A stretch of DNA of 19,335 nt from positions 1 through 19,335 of the forward strand of contig CAZVPD010000063.1 of assembly GCA_964628455.1 (NCBI GenBank), read 5' to 3'. The stretch comes from JAQVWU01 sp964628455 (GTDB lineage: Bacteria > Bacillota > Clostridia > Oscillospirales > CAG-272). How positions within the stretch are numbered: the first letter of the stretch is position 1; every line of letters starts with the position of its first letter. Position numbers and translations under genes: made by a program. This document shows positions 1 through 7,991 of this stretch, piece by piece. Below the pieces are notes generated by a model that saw only the letters and a list, made by a program, of their open reading frames with translations, searched no databases and was not told where the DNA came from.

Positions 1-606
1 GGCGGGTCGGAGCTGAAGGGCTATCCCGTTCCGGGCACCCGTTACGGAAACGGCGTGGAGTGCTGGTCGGATTCCTCGGACGTGACGGTGGAGAACTGCC
101 GCTTTTCGGGCATATACGACGTGGCGCTGACCATGCAGGGGAACAAAGTAAAAACCGGCTGGGAAAACATGCTCTTTCGGAACAACGTGATGTGGAACAG
201 CCAGCAGTGCTTTGAGATCTGGTCGGACGGCGGACTTGCGGGGACCGGATTCAAGAACTGCATTTTCGAAAACAACGTCTGCCTCGGTTCCGGTTACTGC
301 TGGGGGTATGACGTCCGTCCGAACAAGGACTGCTCCTCCCATCTTCTGGTCTACGGCCTCGGATGCCCCCTCTGCGGCGTCACGGTCCGGAACAACGTCT
401 TTTCCGGCGCGCGCAAAGCCGCGCTCTATAAATCCGGGGGACCGGCGGCCATGCCCCCGGACTATGAGATCTGCGGGAACACGTTTATCCTCGGACCCGG
501 GGAAGACCTCGTTTACAGCCCGAAGGGCGCGGACGGCGAGTATGACCGTTACTGCGCCATGCTCGGGGAGAAAAACAGTGTATACAGGCCGGGAAATTAC
601 GCCTGA
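1..606 (+). CDS. Right-handed parallel beta-helix protein, C-terminal part (5' end outside window)
   Basis: The frame is open from base 1 to a TGA at 604-606, giving about 201 residues of the C-terminal part of a larger protein. It shows the repeating pattern of a pectate-lyase-like beta-helix: regularly spaced short strands with an Asn ladder, such as VENCRFSG, FRNNVMWN, FENNVCLG, VRNNVFSG and ICGNTFIL, about 25-35 residues apart. Such solenoids (Beta_helix, PF13229 type) occur in polysaccharide lyases, GH28-like hydrolases and epimerases. The N-terminal part that would identify the enzyme class is missing, so no substrate can be assigned. It is followed at 34 bp by a small secreted or membrane-anchored protein gene and then by glycosidases, which fits a carbohydrate role. 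The fold call is fairly firm. The enzymatic role is inference. Confidence 0.8.
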   Translation, partial: GGSELKGYPVPGTRYGNGVECWSDSSDVTVENCRFSGIYDVALTMQGNKVKTGWENMLFRNNVMWNSQQCFEIWSDGGLAGTGFKNCIFENNVCLGSGYCWGYDVRPNKDCSSHLLVYGLGCPLCGVTVRNNVFSGARKAALYKSGGPAAMPPDYEICGNTFILGPGEDLVYSPKGADGEYDRYCAMLGEKNSVYRPGNYA

Positions 607-640
607 AACCCGCATGACATCATGACATAAGGAAGTTCAC

Positions 641-1078
641 ATGATAAAAAAGAAAAACATCTTTCTGACAGGGCTTGCCGTCCTGCTGGCCGTGTTCGGA
701 TTTTTATGGTTTTCGGGTCCGGAAAGCGACGTGCCGCCCGTACCGGAGACCGGAGCGGAAGAACAGCAGTCGGTAGAGGGAGGACGGCCTGAAGCCGCCG
801 AAATTCCATACTCTTTCAGAACCGAAGAATTATGGACGGACCACTGGAAAAAGCACGGAGAGGAGTTCGGCGGCGTCACAAAAGAGGAATACCTGCGGAA
901 AGCCAACGAACTGATCCTTTCGGAGGACCCCGCCCTTCTGACGAAGGCCGAAAAAGAGGACGGCGACACGCTCTATTACCTGGAGAGCACCAACGAATTT
1001 CTGGTCCTGTCCCCCGACGGATATATCCGGACATATTTCAAGCCCGGGGCGGGGATCGACTATTATAACAGACAGTAG
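641..1078 (+). CDS. Small membrane-anchored or secreted protein with C-terminal BECR-like domain (putative)
   Basis: This is a 145-residue protein. A TAAGGAAG SD at 628-635 lies 5 nt before the ATG. The N-terminus is basic (MIKKKN) followed by one hydrophobic segment at about 8-25, without a lipobox Cys, so it is an uncleaved anchor or a signal peptide. Residues 28-55 are a Pro/Glu-rich linker. The C-terminal globular part (about 58-145) contains H68, H72 in HWKKHGEEFG, then TNEFLVLSPDGYIRTYF (117-133) and a terminal YYNRQ. From memory this module recurs in small Clostridia lipoproteins and at the C-termini of polymorphic-toxin-like proteins, and resembles the barnase/EndoU/colicin/RelE (BECR) nuclease group. 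That assignment could not be tested here. The downstream CPCC gene starts 9 nt after the stop and its SD overlaps the stop codon, so the two are very likely co-translated. Confidence 0.75.
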   Translation: MIKKKNIFLTGLAVLLAVFGFLWFSGPESDVPPVPETGAEEQQSVEGGRPEAAEIPYSFRTEELWTDHWKKHGEEFGGVTKEEYLRKANELILSEDPALLTKAEKEDGDTLYYLESTNEFLVLSPDGYIRTYFKPGAGIDYYNRQ

Positions 1079-1087
1079 AGGTGTCCT

Positions 1088-1315
1088 ATGAAGAAGTACC
1101 GATGCCCGTGCTGCGGATATTTTTCCTATGACCATGAACCGGACGGGACCTATGACATCTGTCCGGTCTGCCTGTGGGAAGACGACCCCGTTTCGCTTTC
1201 GGACCCCGGCTTCCGGGGCGGCGCGAACGGCGTCAGCCTGACCGAAGCGAGGGAAAACTACCTGAAATACCGGGCCTGCCCCGACGAGCTGTTTCTGTAT
1301 GCCGGACGCGGATAA
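1088..1315 (+). CDS. Cysteine-rich CPCC-domain protein
   Basis: This is a 75-residue protein. The SD AGAGGTG (1077-1083) overlaps the upstream TAG stop and lies 4 nt before the ATG. It matches the Cys_rich_CPCC family (PF14206) as I know it: an RCPCCGY start (C6, C8, C9), PDGTYDICPVC (C25, C28), WEDDPV, GGANGVSL and a conserved AREN motif, with full family length. The four or five cysteines suggest a zinc ribbon or knuckle. It has no signal peptide, so it is cytoplasmic. The family has no experimentally defined role that I can cite. Its members are often found next to small secreted or toxin-like genes, and its tight coupling to the preceding gene makes an antidote or immunity role a reasonable but untested inference. 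Confidence 0.85.
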   Translation: MKKYRCPCCGYFSYDHEPDGTYDICPVCLWEDDPVSLSDPGFRGGANGVSLTEARENYLKYRACPDELFLYAGRG

Positions 1316-1370
1316 AACGGGACCGGCGCGTTTTTTTCAGCCCGAAAATTTAACTTTACGAGGTGCGCCC

Positions 1371-3848
1371 ATGAAAACTTTTTATAATTTTAACACACGG
1401 GACTGGGAGGCCGGCGCAGCCCGGCGCGTCGGCAGGCATGACCTTATCTTTAACGCCCCTCCCTGCGATCCGATAAAATACGGAATGCCGCTCGGGAACG
1501 GCGATATCGGCGCACTCGTCTGGTGCGAAAACGAAAGGCTGTATATAGCGGTCAACAAATGCGACCTGTGGGACGATTCGGAAACCGACGATTTTTCCAA
1601 CTGGAAGCTTCGGGAAGAGGAAAGCTCCACGGTCCTGCGCCACGGTTTCCGGATCGTCATCGATTTCGGCGACCCGGTGTTTGACGAATTTTACCTGAGC
1701 GAATTTCAGGCCCGCGTCTCGCTTGCCGACGGACTGCTCACCGTCCGTTCGGTCACCCCCTTCGGGAAGGTGGATTTCAGCGCGTTCGTGACGCAGCCGG
1801 GCGCGGGAGAGGACAGCGTTTTGTGCTGCTCGCTGAACACCGAACTGACCGAGAAGCAGGATATCGTTCTGTGCGCCGAAAGGTACGGCTCGCGGTCCTT
1901 TCCGCACTGGTACAGCCGCGTGATCAACGACCCGGCGTCGGGACTCGGCGGATGCGGCTCGGACGCGGAGGACGGCCTGCTGACCCTGACGCAAAAACTG
2001 CGGAGCGGCACGTTTGCCGCCGGCATACGGTGCGGCGGGGATTTTAAGCCCGAACGGATAAGCAGCCGGCGCGTCCGCGGAAAACTGCCGGAACAGTGCG
2101 TTTTTTACGCTTCGGTCACGTCTCCTTCCGATACGGATGTCCGGACGGAGATCGGCGCCATCCTCGGCAGGGCGGAAAAAAACGGTTTCGATTTGCTTTA
2201 CCGTAAAAGCGCGGCATCGTGGGAAAAATTCTGGATGAGCTCCTTCATCATGACGGACAACGATTTCTGGGACAACCTGTGGGCGCTGACCATGTACTGC
2301 GGCCGCAGTTCTCAGGGAGGCCGATATCCCGGGCGCTTTATAGACGGGCTCTGGGCGCCGATGCGCGATTTTCAGGCGTGGGCTTTTTATTTCCACTGGA
2401 ATCAGCAGATGGTCTGCTGGCCCCTCAACGCCGCCGGGCATCACGAGCTCTGCGAATCCTATCTCAATTACCGGTTTGATACGCTTCCGAAGGCCGTCCG
2501 CACCGCCGAGGTCTATCAGAAGGTCGGCAACGGCGGAGCCTATGTTTCGGATGTCTGCGACAGAAACGGCAACAATTCGCTTTCCGAACTCGCGAACCAT
2601 ACGCCGGTTGCGGAGATCGCGCTCGATTTTTACAGGCAGTACAAGTACACCTGCGACCGTGAATTTCTGGTCCGGAAAGCGCTGCCCTATATGATTTCCG
2701 CGGCGAAGTATATGCAGACCCTGTTTAAAAAAGAAGAGGACGGCAGGTATCATGCGGTCTGCGGAACAGGCTACGAAGGCTGGATCCTGCTCCGGGACTC
2801 GACATCCGAACTTGCCTGCGCGCGGGCGCTTTTCAGGGCGGTCGCGGAAGCGCTGGAAGAAGCCGGACAGACCGCGGCCGAAGCGGGACTGTGGAAAGAC
2901 ATCCTCGCCGATACGGCGCCCTATCTGACAGCCGTGCCCGACGCGCGTTTCGCGGCGGACGGCCTCATCCTTCAGGGCCCGCTCAAAGGCGAAAAGTGCG
3001 GCGGCGAAACGATCGCGGCGGGATACGGCATCGAACGGAAAGCCGTGCTTGCGGCAAAGCAGCTTGAGGGCATCTTCCCGACGGCGGACAAGGCCCCCGT
3101 CTTCCCGAGCGGCGACATCGGCCTCGGCGACGAGGGCAGCGGTCTTTTCGGCGCCGCCGTGAATACGGCCCGTATTTATTCGGAAGCCGGAAACGGCTGG
3201 GACCCCGCCGTCATCACGGCCGCGAGGCTGGGCCTCGGCAACGACGCCGCCCGTCTTTTTGAAAAGCATGTCGCCAAGTGGCTTTTATCTTCCAACGGGT
3301 TCGGGCATTATACGGACAGCACCGACTATAACGACAGATACATGCACAACGAAGTGGAAACGTTTACCCCCGACTTTCAGCCGCTCGGGAAAAGAGTGCG
3401 GTCCGAATGGCCGTTCAGGCATGTCGGGCTCGAGTGCACGGCTGTCCTGAGCTGCGCACTGAACGAGACTCTCCTGCAGAGTCATGACGGAACGATCAGG
3501 ATTTTCCCCGCGGTCAGGGACGGAGCGACCGCACGGTTCACGCTGCATGCCTGCGGCGGGTTTAAGGTTTCGGCCGAGACCGACAAGGGCAGGATCCTCT
3601 GGGCTGCGGTCGAAAGCCTTGCCGGAAAGCGTCTGACCATGCAGAACCCCTGGAAAACAATCTGTTTTGTCAACGGAACCGGATACGCCGGAAAGATCGT
3701 CACGCTCGATACCCGGAAAGGAGAGTTTTATGTTTTTACCGCCGGGGCGGACGATGCGTTCGAAACGGAACCCCTTCCGGAGCAGCGGAACAACGACGTA
3801 AAAAAACATTCCTCCGGCCGGACCATCGGCAGGGAAGGCTTTTTATAA
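1371..3848 (+). CDS. GH95-like (alpha/alpha)6 glycoside hydrolase, DUF5703-type
   Basis: This is an 825-residue protein. The ATG at 1371 is chosen because of the ACGAGG SD 7 nt upstream; the frame is open upstream, but an earlier start would overlap the CPCC gene. The N-terminal beta-sandwich carries PLGNGDIGALVW (about 40-51), characteristic of GH95/DUF5703 proteins. The central six-hairpin domain has FHWNQQMVCWP (H342, N344), corresponding to the NxNxQMNYWP region of GH95 alpha-L-fucosidases. The C-terminal domain has LLQSHDGTIRIFPAV (from about 701) and CGGFKVSAE, also typical of GH95. One of the two Asn of the GH95 catalytic pair appears replaced by His (H342), so the sugar specificity may differ from fucose. 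No signal peptide is present, so it is cytoplasmic and probably acts on imported oligosaccharides. A GH95-superfamily fold is confident; the specific substrate is not. Confidence 0.85.
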   Translation: MKTFYNFNTRDWEAGAARRVGRHDLIFNAPPCDPIKYGMPLGNGDIGALVWCENERLYIAVNKCDLWDDSETDDFSNWKLREEESSTVLRHGFRIVIDFGDPVFDEFYLSEFQARVSLADGLLTVRSVTPFGKVDFSAFVTQPGAGEDSVLCCSLNTELTEKQDIVLCAERYGSRSFPHWYSRVINDPASGLGGCGSDAEDGLLTLTQKLRSGTFAAGIRCGGDFKPERISSRRVRGKLPEQCVFYASVTSPSDTDVRTEIGAILGRAEKNGFDLLYRKSAASWEKFWMSSFIMTDNDFWDNLWALTMYCGRSSQGGRYPGRFIDGLWAPMRDFQAWAFYFHWNQQMVCWPLNAAGHHELCESYLNYRFDTLPKAVRTAEVYQKVGNGGAYVSDVCDRNGNNSLSELANHTPVAEIALDFYRQYKYTCDREFLVRKALPYMISAAKYMQTLFKKEEDGRYHAVCGTGYEGWILLRDSTSELACARALFRAVAEALEEAGQTAAEAGLWKDILADTAPYLTAVPDARFAADGLILQGPLKGEKCGGETIAAGYGIERKAVLAAKQLEGIFPTADKAPVFPSGDIGLGDEGSGLFGAAVNTARIYSEAGNGWDPAVITAARLGLGNDAARLFEKHVAKWLLSSNGFGHYTDSTDYNDRYMHNEVETFTPDFQPLGKRVRSEWPFRHVGLECTAVLSCALNETLLQSHDGTIRIFPAVRDGATARFTLHACGGFKVSAETDKGRILWAAVESLAGKRLTMQNPWKTICFVNGTGYAGKIVTLDTRKGEFYVFTAGADDAFETEPLPEQRNNDVKKHSSGRTIGREGFL

Positions 3849-3882
3849 AGCGCCGAATTGCCGCAGCCGAACAAACGCTTTC

Positions 3883-3908
3883 TTGCTTTCCGAACTTTCC
3901 GAAAGCAA
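3883..3908 (+). other. Hairpin in the 155-bp gap between two glycosidase genes
   Basis: TTGCTTTC (3883-3890) and GAAAGCAA (3901-3908) form a perfect 8-bp stem with a 10-nt loop. The motif CTTTCCGAA occurs twice in a row here, so alternative pairing is possible. Only a short GTGTTTT follows, so this is at best a weak attenuator or an mRNA processing or stability element. The rest of the gap shows no convincing promoter. Confidence 0.3.
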
Positions 3909-4003
3909 AGAGCGGGGTGTTTTGCATCCACCGGTTTCTCCGCCCGAAACAAGTTGTCTGAAATATTTTTTGACAGGATCCAATACAAAGGGGGAAAACA
4001 GCA

Positions 4004-6127
4004 ATGCCGGATGATGAAACGATCGATTTCAGATGGATGTTCCGCGAACCGCACAGGATCACCTTGTCGCGCCCCTCCGCCTCCCGGAAAACACCGGTCG
4101 ACGCGGACGGGTCCGGATTCGGTTTGTCCTGGAGCAATCACTGCCTTCTGGACTCCATACTGAACGTGTGGCAGCAGCCGAAAATCGAATGGAAACTTCG
4201 GGTAAGCGTTCTTATAGACGGAGAAAAAGCAAAATGCACTTCATGGGAACGCAGCCCGGACGGTTTCCCGGAATTCATGATCCGCGCCGGCAATGAAAAA
4301 TGTACCGTTTGTTTTAACGGGATCGCTGCCCGGACCGGCGATGTGATAAAGCTTGAGGTTCTTTCCGAAGCCGGAGACCATCATGTTTGCGTGACTGTCG
4401 AACACACAAACGGCTGGGTCATCAGCAATCCCGCATGGATAGACGGGAAAAATGCGAATTGTCTGACGTATATGCAGGGCGAGGTCAGCGATAAACTTCT
4501 GGCTGTTTCTTTCGGCGCCGATGATTATTCCATGTCCGGTAAAACGGCTGCAAAAAGCATTACAATGGAATATTCCGTTTCCGAAGGCAACAAAAAGCAG
4601 GGATTTATTATCCGTCCCTATGAGAAATTCTGCGGGGACATTCCCGGACTTTCTCAAACCGGCTGGGAAAAAGAAATGGAAGAGGCAAGGGAGGAATGGA
4701 GGGAGGTTCTGCACAAAAACGCGGAGTTTTCCATTCCCGACGCGAAAATGAACAGCGCATACCTCGCCTGCCTTGCCGATCTTTTTGTCATGAGGGAACC
4801 GATGCCGCAGGGACATTACGGCGTGTGCTGCGGAACGGAGAGCTACCGTTCCACGAATGCCGGCGAACCCGTTCTGACCGACATGCTCTTTGACGCGCTG
4901 GGCTATGAAAAAGAGACAGAAGAGGACATGTGGCTTCATATCAGCGCATACGACGAAAGCGGAAACTGGAATTCCCCGAAAGGATGGTCGGCAAACTGCT
5001 GGTTCGCGGCCGGTTTCAAAGCATGGATGGTCATGGAACATTATAAAATCCATGGGGACAGAACCTTTCTGGAAAAGGTTTATCCCGTCATGAAAGCGTC
5101 TTCTTTATGGCATGCTCAAAAAAGAAGCGAAACCAAAACCGACAGACTCTCCCCGTTTTACGGCCTTATGCCCAGAGGAATGGGCGACTGCGGCCTCATG
5201 AACGGGAACGATTATTTCGGGGTTTTTTATCCGCATAACTGCTACAGCGTTTATGCCGATAAGATGACGCTGGAAGCTGCGGAAATTCTCGGCAAAACGG
5301 AAGACATTCCGGTCCTTGCCGAAATTGCGGAGAGCGCCCGGGCGGACCTGACCGCCTCTTTGGAAAAGGGCGCGATTGACGAAGGCGATTACCGCAGGAT
5401 CCCGGGGGTTGCGGGTCTGCGCTGCGGAAGCATGTGGGGAGCCGTTTTTGCCTGCACACTCGGCATCCTGCCCTTCGGCCATCCGCTGATACAGGGAACG
5501 CTCAGACATATCGAGCGGAAGCAGAGCGAAGGCGGTCTTCCCGTTGACCTGGGCTGGATGAAAGACGGTCTTTGGGTGGCTATTGCTCTCGACAATATTT
5601 CGGCGCTGTATCTGCGGGAAAAGCTCGGCGACGAGGCGGTCAAATATCTGTATCCGACGGTCAACCATGCCTCTCCGTTCGTCACCTGGTGCGAGGAGCG
5701 CGGAAGCGAAGCCGGAAGCGAAAGAAAAAGCGGAGACGCGCAGCATTTATGGACGCCGCTTGCCGTCTGCAGATATATACGCGATGCCCTGAACTGCAAC
5801 ATCGGTTCCCGCCTGTGTCTGGCGTCCGGCACGCCCCGAAGCTGGCTTTCGGTCGGGAAAAGCATCGGAGTTAAAAACTCAAGAGTGTATAACGGCGTTA
5901 TAAATTATACGGTCACAAGGGAGAGCAGGGATAAGATCCATATTTTCCTGCAGTCGGATCAGCTGTGCAGCCTCGGAGCAATCGAAATTTTTCTTCGCAT
6001 ACCCGAAACGGGACTGCAGATCGCAGACATCGGAACAACAGACTGCGAAGCCGTAACGGCAGGCGGCGACAGACTGATCGTAACACCCCGCGACAGCACG
6101 GCTTCGGTCAGGGTTATTCTCAGGTAA
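4004..6127 (+). CDS. Six-hairpin (alpha/alpha)6 glycosidase-like protein of unassigned family
   Basis: This is a 707-residue protein. AAAGGGG (3988-3994) is an SD 9 nt before the ATG. The layout appears to be an N-terminal beta-sandwich (about 1-220), a charged helical linker (about 222-245), an (alpha/alpha)6 barrel (about 245-600) and a C-terminal beta domain (about 605-707). Barrel segments include GTESYRSTNAGEP, WSANCWFAAGFKAWM, GLMPRGMGDCGLMNGNDYF, FYPHNCYSVYAD, VDLGWMKDGLWVAIALDN, TWCEERG and AQHLWTPLAVCRY. I have seen this signature set in hypothetical six-hairpin hydrolases of Clostridia and Paenibacillus, related in fold to GH78/GH95-type enzymes, but cannot assign a CAZy family or activity. 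Acidic residues in GMGD and WCEE are candidate catalytic groups. No signal peptide is seen, so it is probably cytoplasmic. The pairing with the GH95-like gene suggests a shared glycan. Confidence 0.85.
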   Translation: MPDDETIDFRWMFREPHRITLSRPSASRKTPVDADGSGFGLSWSNHCLLDSILNVWQQPKIEWKLRVSVLIDGEKAKCTSWERSPDGFPEFMIRAGNEKCTVCFNGIAARTGDVIKLEVLSEAGDHHVCVTVEHTNGWVISNPAWIDGKNANCLTYMQGEVSDKLLAVSFGADDYSMSGKTAAKSITMEYSVSEGNKKQGFIIRPYEKFCGDIPGLSQTGWEKEMEEAREEWREVLHKNAEFSIPDAKMNSAYLACLADLFVMREPMPQGHYGVCCGTESYRSTNAGEPVLTDMLFDALGYEKETEEDMWLHISAYDESGNWNSPKGWSANCWFAAGFKAWMVMEHYKIHGDRTFLEKVYPVMKASSLWHAQKRSETKTDRLSPFYGLMPRGMGDCGLMNGNDYFGVFYPHNCYSVYADKMTLEAAEILGKTEDIPVLAEIAESARADLTASLEKGAIDEGDYRRIPGVAGLRCGSMWGAVFACTLGILPFGHPLIQGTLRHIERKQSEGGLPVDLGWMKDGLWVAIALDNISALYLREKLGDEAVKYLYPTVNHASPFVTWCEERGSEAGSERKSGDAQHLWTPLAVCRYIRDALNCNIGSRLCLASGTPRSWLSVGKSIGVKNSRVYNGVINYTVTRESRDKIHIFLQSDQLCSLGAIEIFLRIPETGLQIADIGTTDCEAVTAGGDRLIVTPRDSTASVRVILR

Positions 6128-6196
6128 CCGGCACCCGCGGCAGATACGGCTTATCCCGGTCTGTTTTATACGAATAGCCGTAAAAAAAAATATTTG

Positions 6197-6223
6197 TCCG
6201 GCTGAAATTTCAGATCAGCCGGA
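6197..6223. terminator. Bidirectional intrinsic terminator
   Basis: TCCGGCTGA (6197-6205) and TCAGCCGGA (6215-6223) form a perfect 9-bp stem with a 9-nt loop. Plus-strand transcription would meet TATTTT immediately after it, which is modest. On the minus strand the stem is followed by CAAATA and a run of nine T (complement of 6182-6190), which is strong. It lies 69 bp after the stop of the six-hairpin enzyme gene. The strong minus-strand side suggests it once ended the minus-strand gene whose relic abuts it. Confidence 0.75.
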
Positions 6224-6479
6224 TATTTTCCGTGCATTTAAGCACCGCGATATGTATTCCGAAAGCGGTAAACACCGCGGTCTCCGTCTGGTCTTCGGGG
6301 CGCTGATGCTCCGGCCACCACCGGTTAAAAGGCATGTCGGGGACGCGCGCCGCGTTCAGCGGTGCTTTTTTGCCTTCGATATTAAGCTCACAGGGTTCGT
6401 TTACCGCATTGCCGCCGGTGTTTTTCGCGGTGCTGTTGACTGCGGCCGGAGGGCGTGCTGTCTTATTGTTGTATTCATA
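6210..6479 (-). pseudogene. Relic of the N-terminus of a GH28/polygalacturonase-like hydrolase
   Basis: This minus-strand frame is open between an upstream TGA (6480-6482) and a TGA at 6210-6212 but has no start codon at its beginning. It encodes sequence that reads as real protein, including NAVNEPCELNIEGKKAPLN followed by AARVPDMPFNRWWPEHQRP and EDQTETAVFTAFG. The phrase around MPFNRWWPEHQRPEDQTE resembles, from memory, the N-terminal beta-sandwich of Clostridia and Paenibacillus GH28-like glycosidases. The reading frame then stops within about 17 residues, inside the terminator hairpin, where such enzymes would continue for several hundred residues. I interpret it as a 5' remnant of a deleted gene. 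It also accounts for most of the 398-bp gap between the flanking genes. No plus-strand gene is supported here. Confidence 0.55.
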
Positions 6480-6525
6480 TCATGCCGGAATGTCCGGACG
6501 TGAACGGAAAGAGGGAGGAAAAAGG

Positions 6526-7956
6526 ATGGACAGGCAGCAGGTCAGGCAGTGGGGCATGTTCGAAATCACGCTCGGAGGACCGGAGTCGGGCAATCCGTTT
6601 GCCGAGGTACATCTTTCGGCGCGGTTCTGCCGGGGGGACCGCGAGGTCGTGTGCGGCGGTTTCTATGACGGAGAAGGCGTTTACAGGGTCCGCTTTATGC
6701 CGGACGAGCCGGGGAAATGGACATACGCGACGGAGAGCAACAGTCCGGAACTCGGGGGCGTGACGGGGGAGTTTACCGCAGAGGACCCCGAAAGCGGAAA
6801 CCGCGGCCCGGTGCGGGTCAGAAACCGCTTCCATTTCGAATATTCCGACGGGACACCCTATTATCCCTTCGGAACGACCTGTTATGCCTGGCACCATCAG
6901 GGGAACGAGCTTGAGGAACAGACGCTGCGCACGCTGAAAACATCGCCGTTCAATAAGATGCGGATGTGCGTGTTCCCCAAATATTACGAGTATAACCGGA
7001 GGGAACCCGCCCTGTATCCCTTTGAAGGGTCGCCCGGTCGGGGCTGGGATTACACGCGCTTTCAGCCGGCGTTTTTCAGGCATCTGGAAAGGCGGATCGA
7101 AAATTTACGGGAACTCGGGATCGAGGCCGACCTTATTCTTTTCCATCCGTATGACCGCTGGGGTTTTTCGGACATGGGCGGGGAAAACGACGACCGCTAT
7201 ATAAGATACGTGACGGCAAGGCTTTCGGCATTTCCGAACGTCTGGTGGTCCATAGCCAACGAATACGACCTGATGCCCGCAAAGACCGCGGAGGACTGGG
7301 ACCGGTTCTTTGAGCTCGTGCAGAGCTGCGACCCGTACGGGCACCTGCGCTCCGTCCATAACTGCGGTCCGTTTTACGATCACGGAAAACTCCGAATCAC
7401 CCACTGCAGCATCCAGCGTCCGAACCCGGAGGAGACCCCCAAATGGCGGGCCTTATACGGCAGGCCCGTCGTCGTTGACGAATGCTGCTATGAGGGGAAC
7501 ATCGGTCAGGGCTGGGGCAACATCACCGCCCGGGAGCTGACCCGCCGGTTTTGGGAGGGTTTTGTCACCGGAGGCTATGTGGGTCACGGGGAGACCTATA
7601 TGCATCCGCAGGATATTCTGTGGTGGTCTCACGGCGGGGTCCTTCGCGGGGAGAGCCCGCGGCGCATCGCGTTTCTGCGTTCGGTGATCGAAGAGGCGGG
7701 GGATATCGAGCCTGTAGATATGGGCTGGGACTGCGGGTGCGGGGGAAAACCCGGCGAATACTATCTTGTTTATTTCGGCATCAGGCAGCCGTCGTTCAGG
7801 GACCTCGATCTTCCGGCGGACGCGGAATACGGGATCGAGATCATCGACACATGGGAAATGACGGTACGCGAACTGCCCGGTGTGTTTGCGGGGCGTTTCA
7901 GGATCAGTCTGCCCGGAAGGCAGTATATCGCGCTTCGGATCCGCAGAGTCCGCTGA
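6526..7956 (+). CDS. DUF5060/DUF4038/DUF5605 glycoside hydrolase (TIM barrel, apiosidase-like group)
   Basis: This is a 476-residue protein. The ATG at 6526 is preceded by GGGAGGA (6513-6519); the frame is open upstream but has no better SD. The N-terminal DUF5060 beta-sandwich (about 1-85) ends in GVYRVRFMPDEPGKWTYAT. The DUF4038-type (beta/alpha)8 barrel begins at GTPYYPFGTTCYAWHHQG. VWWSIANEYD gives N245-E246, the acid/base pair expected at strand 4 of clan GH-A-like barrels. PVVVDECCYEG gives E319, the expected strand-7 nucleophile. The C-terminal beta domain (about 410-476) fits DUF5605. The protein is near the usual length and has no signal peptide. DUF4038 includes the GH140 apiosidases that act on rhamnogalacturonan II, but the family is broad and the substrate here is unknown. 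It converges with the solute-binding protein gene 35 bp downstream. Confidence 0.88.
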   Translation: MDRQQVRQWGMFEITLGGPESGNPFAEVHLSARFCRGDREVVCGGFYDGEGVYRVRFMPDEPGKWTYATESNSPELGGVTGEFTAEDPESGNRGPVRVRNRFHFEYSDGTPYYPFGTTCYAWHHQGNELEEQTLRTLKTSPFNKMRMCVFPKYYEYNRREPALYPFEGSPGRGWDYTRFQPAFFRHLERRIENLRELGIEADLILFHPYDRWGFSDMGGENDDRYIRYVTARLSAFPNVWWSIANEYDLMPAKTAEDWDRFFELVQSCDPYGHLRSVHNCGPFYDHGKLRITHCSIQRPNPEETPKWRALYGRPVVVDECCYEGNIGQGWGNITARELTRRFWEGFVTGGYVGHGETYMHPQDILWWSHGGVLRGESPRRIAFLRSVIEEAGDIEPVDMGWDCGCGGKPGEYYLVYFGIRQPSFRDLDLPADAEYGIEIIDTWEMTVRELPGVFAGRFRISLPGRQYIALRIRRVR

Positions 7957-7991
7957 ACTTCCGCCCGCCGGACCGCGTCTTATTCACCGGT

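Noticed and set aside
1300..1340. Terminator after the CPCC gene, suggested by a run of seven T
   Set aside because: The GC-rich sequence before it does not form a clean stem, and pairing requires several bulges.
1299..1370. N-terminal extension of the GH95-like protein using an upstream ATG at 1299
   Set aside because: It overlaps the CPCC gene, lacks an SD, and adds sequence unlike the family; ATG 1371 has ACGAGG at proper spacing.
1356..3269. Long open frame (about 637 codons) on the minus strand
   Set aside because: It lies antisense to the GH95-like gene, has no SD and no family-like motif. It is a by-product of codon bias in a GC-rich gene.
3970..3998. Promoter upstream of the six-hairpin gene, from a perfect TTGACA at 3970-3975
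   Set aside because: No -10-like hexamer lies 16-18 bp downstream; that position is G-rich and is occupied by the SD.
4002..4018. A 17-nt identity (in opposite orientation) between the start of the six-hairpin gene and the remnant near 14245
   Set aside because: The surrounding sequence shows no similarity and both encode a common MPDDE motif with preferred codons; chance is the simplest explanation.
6252..6503. Plus-strand 83-codon open frame in the gap before the DUF5060 gene
   Set aside because: No SD and an implausible composition; the minus strand of the same segment reads as a real protein fragment.
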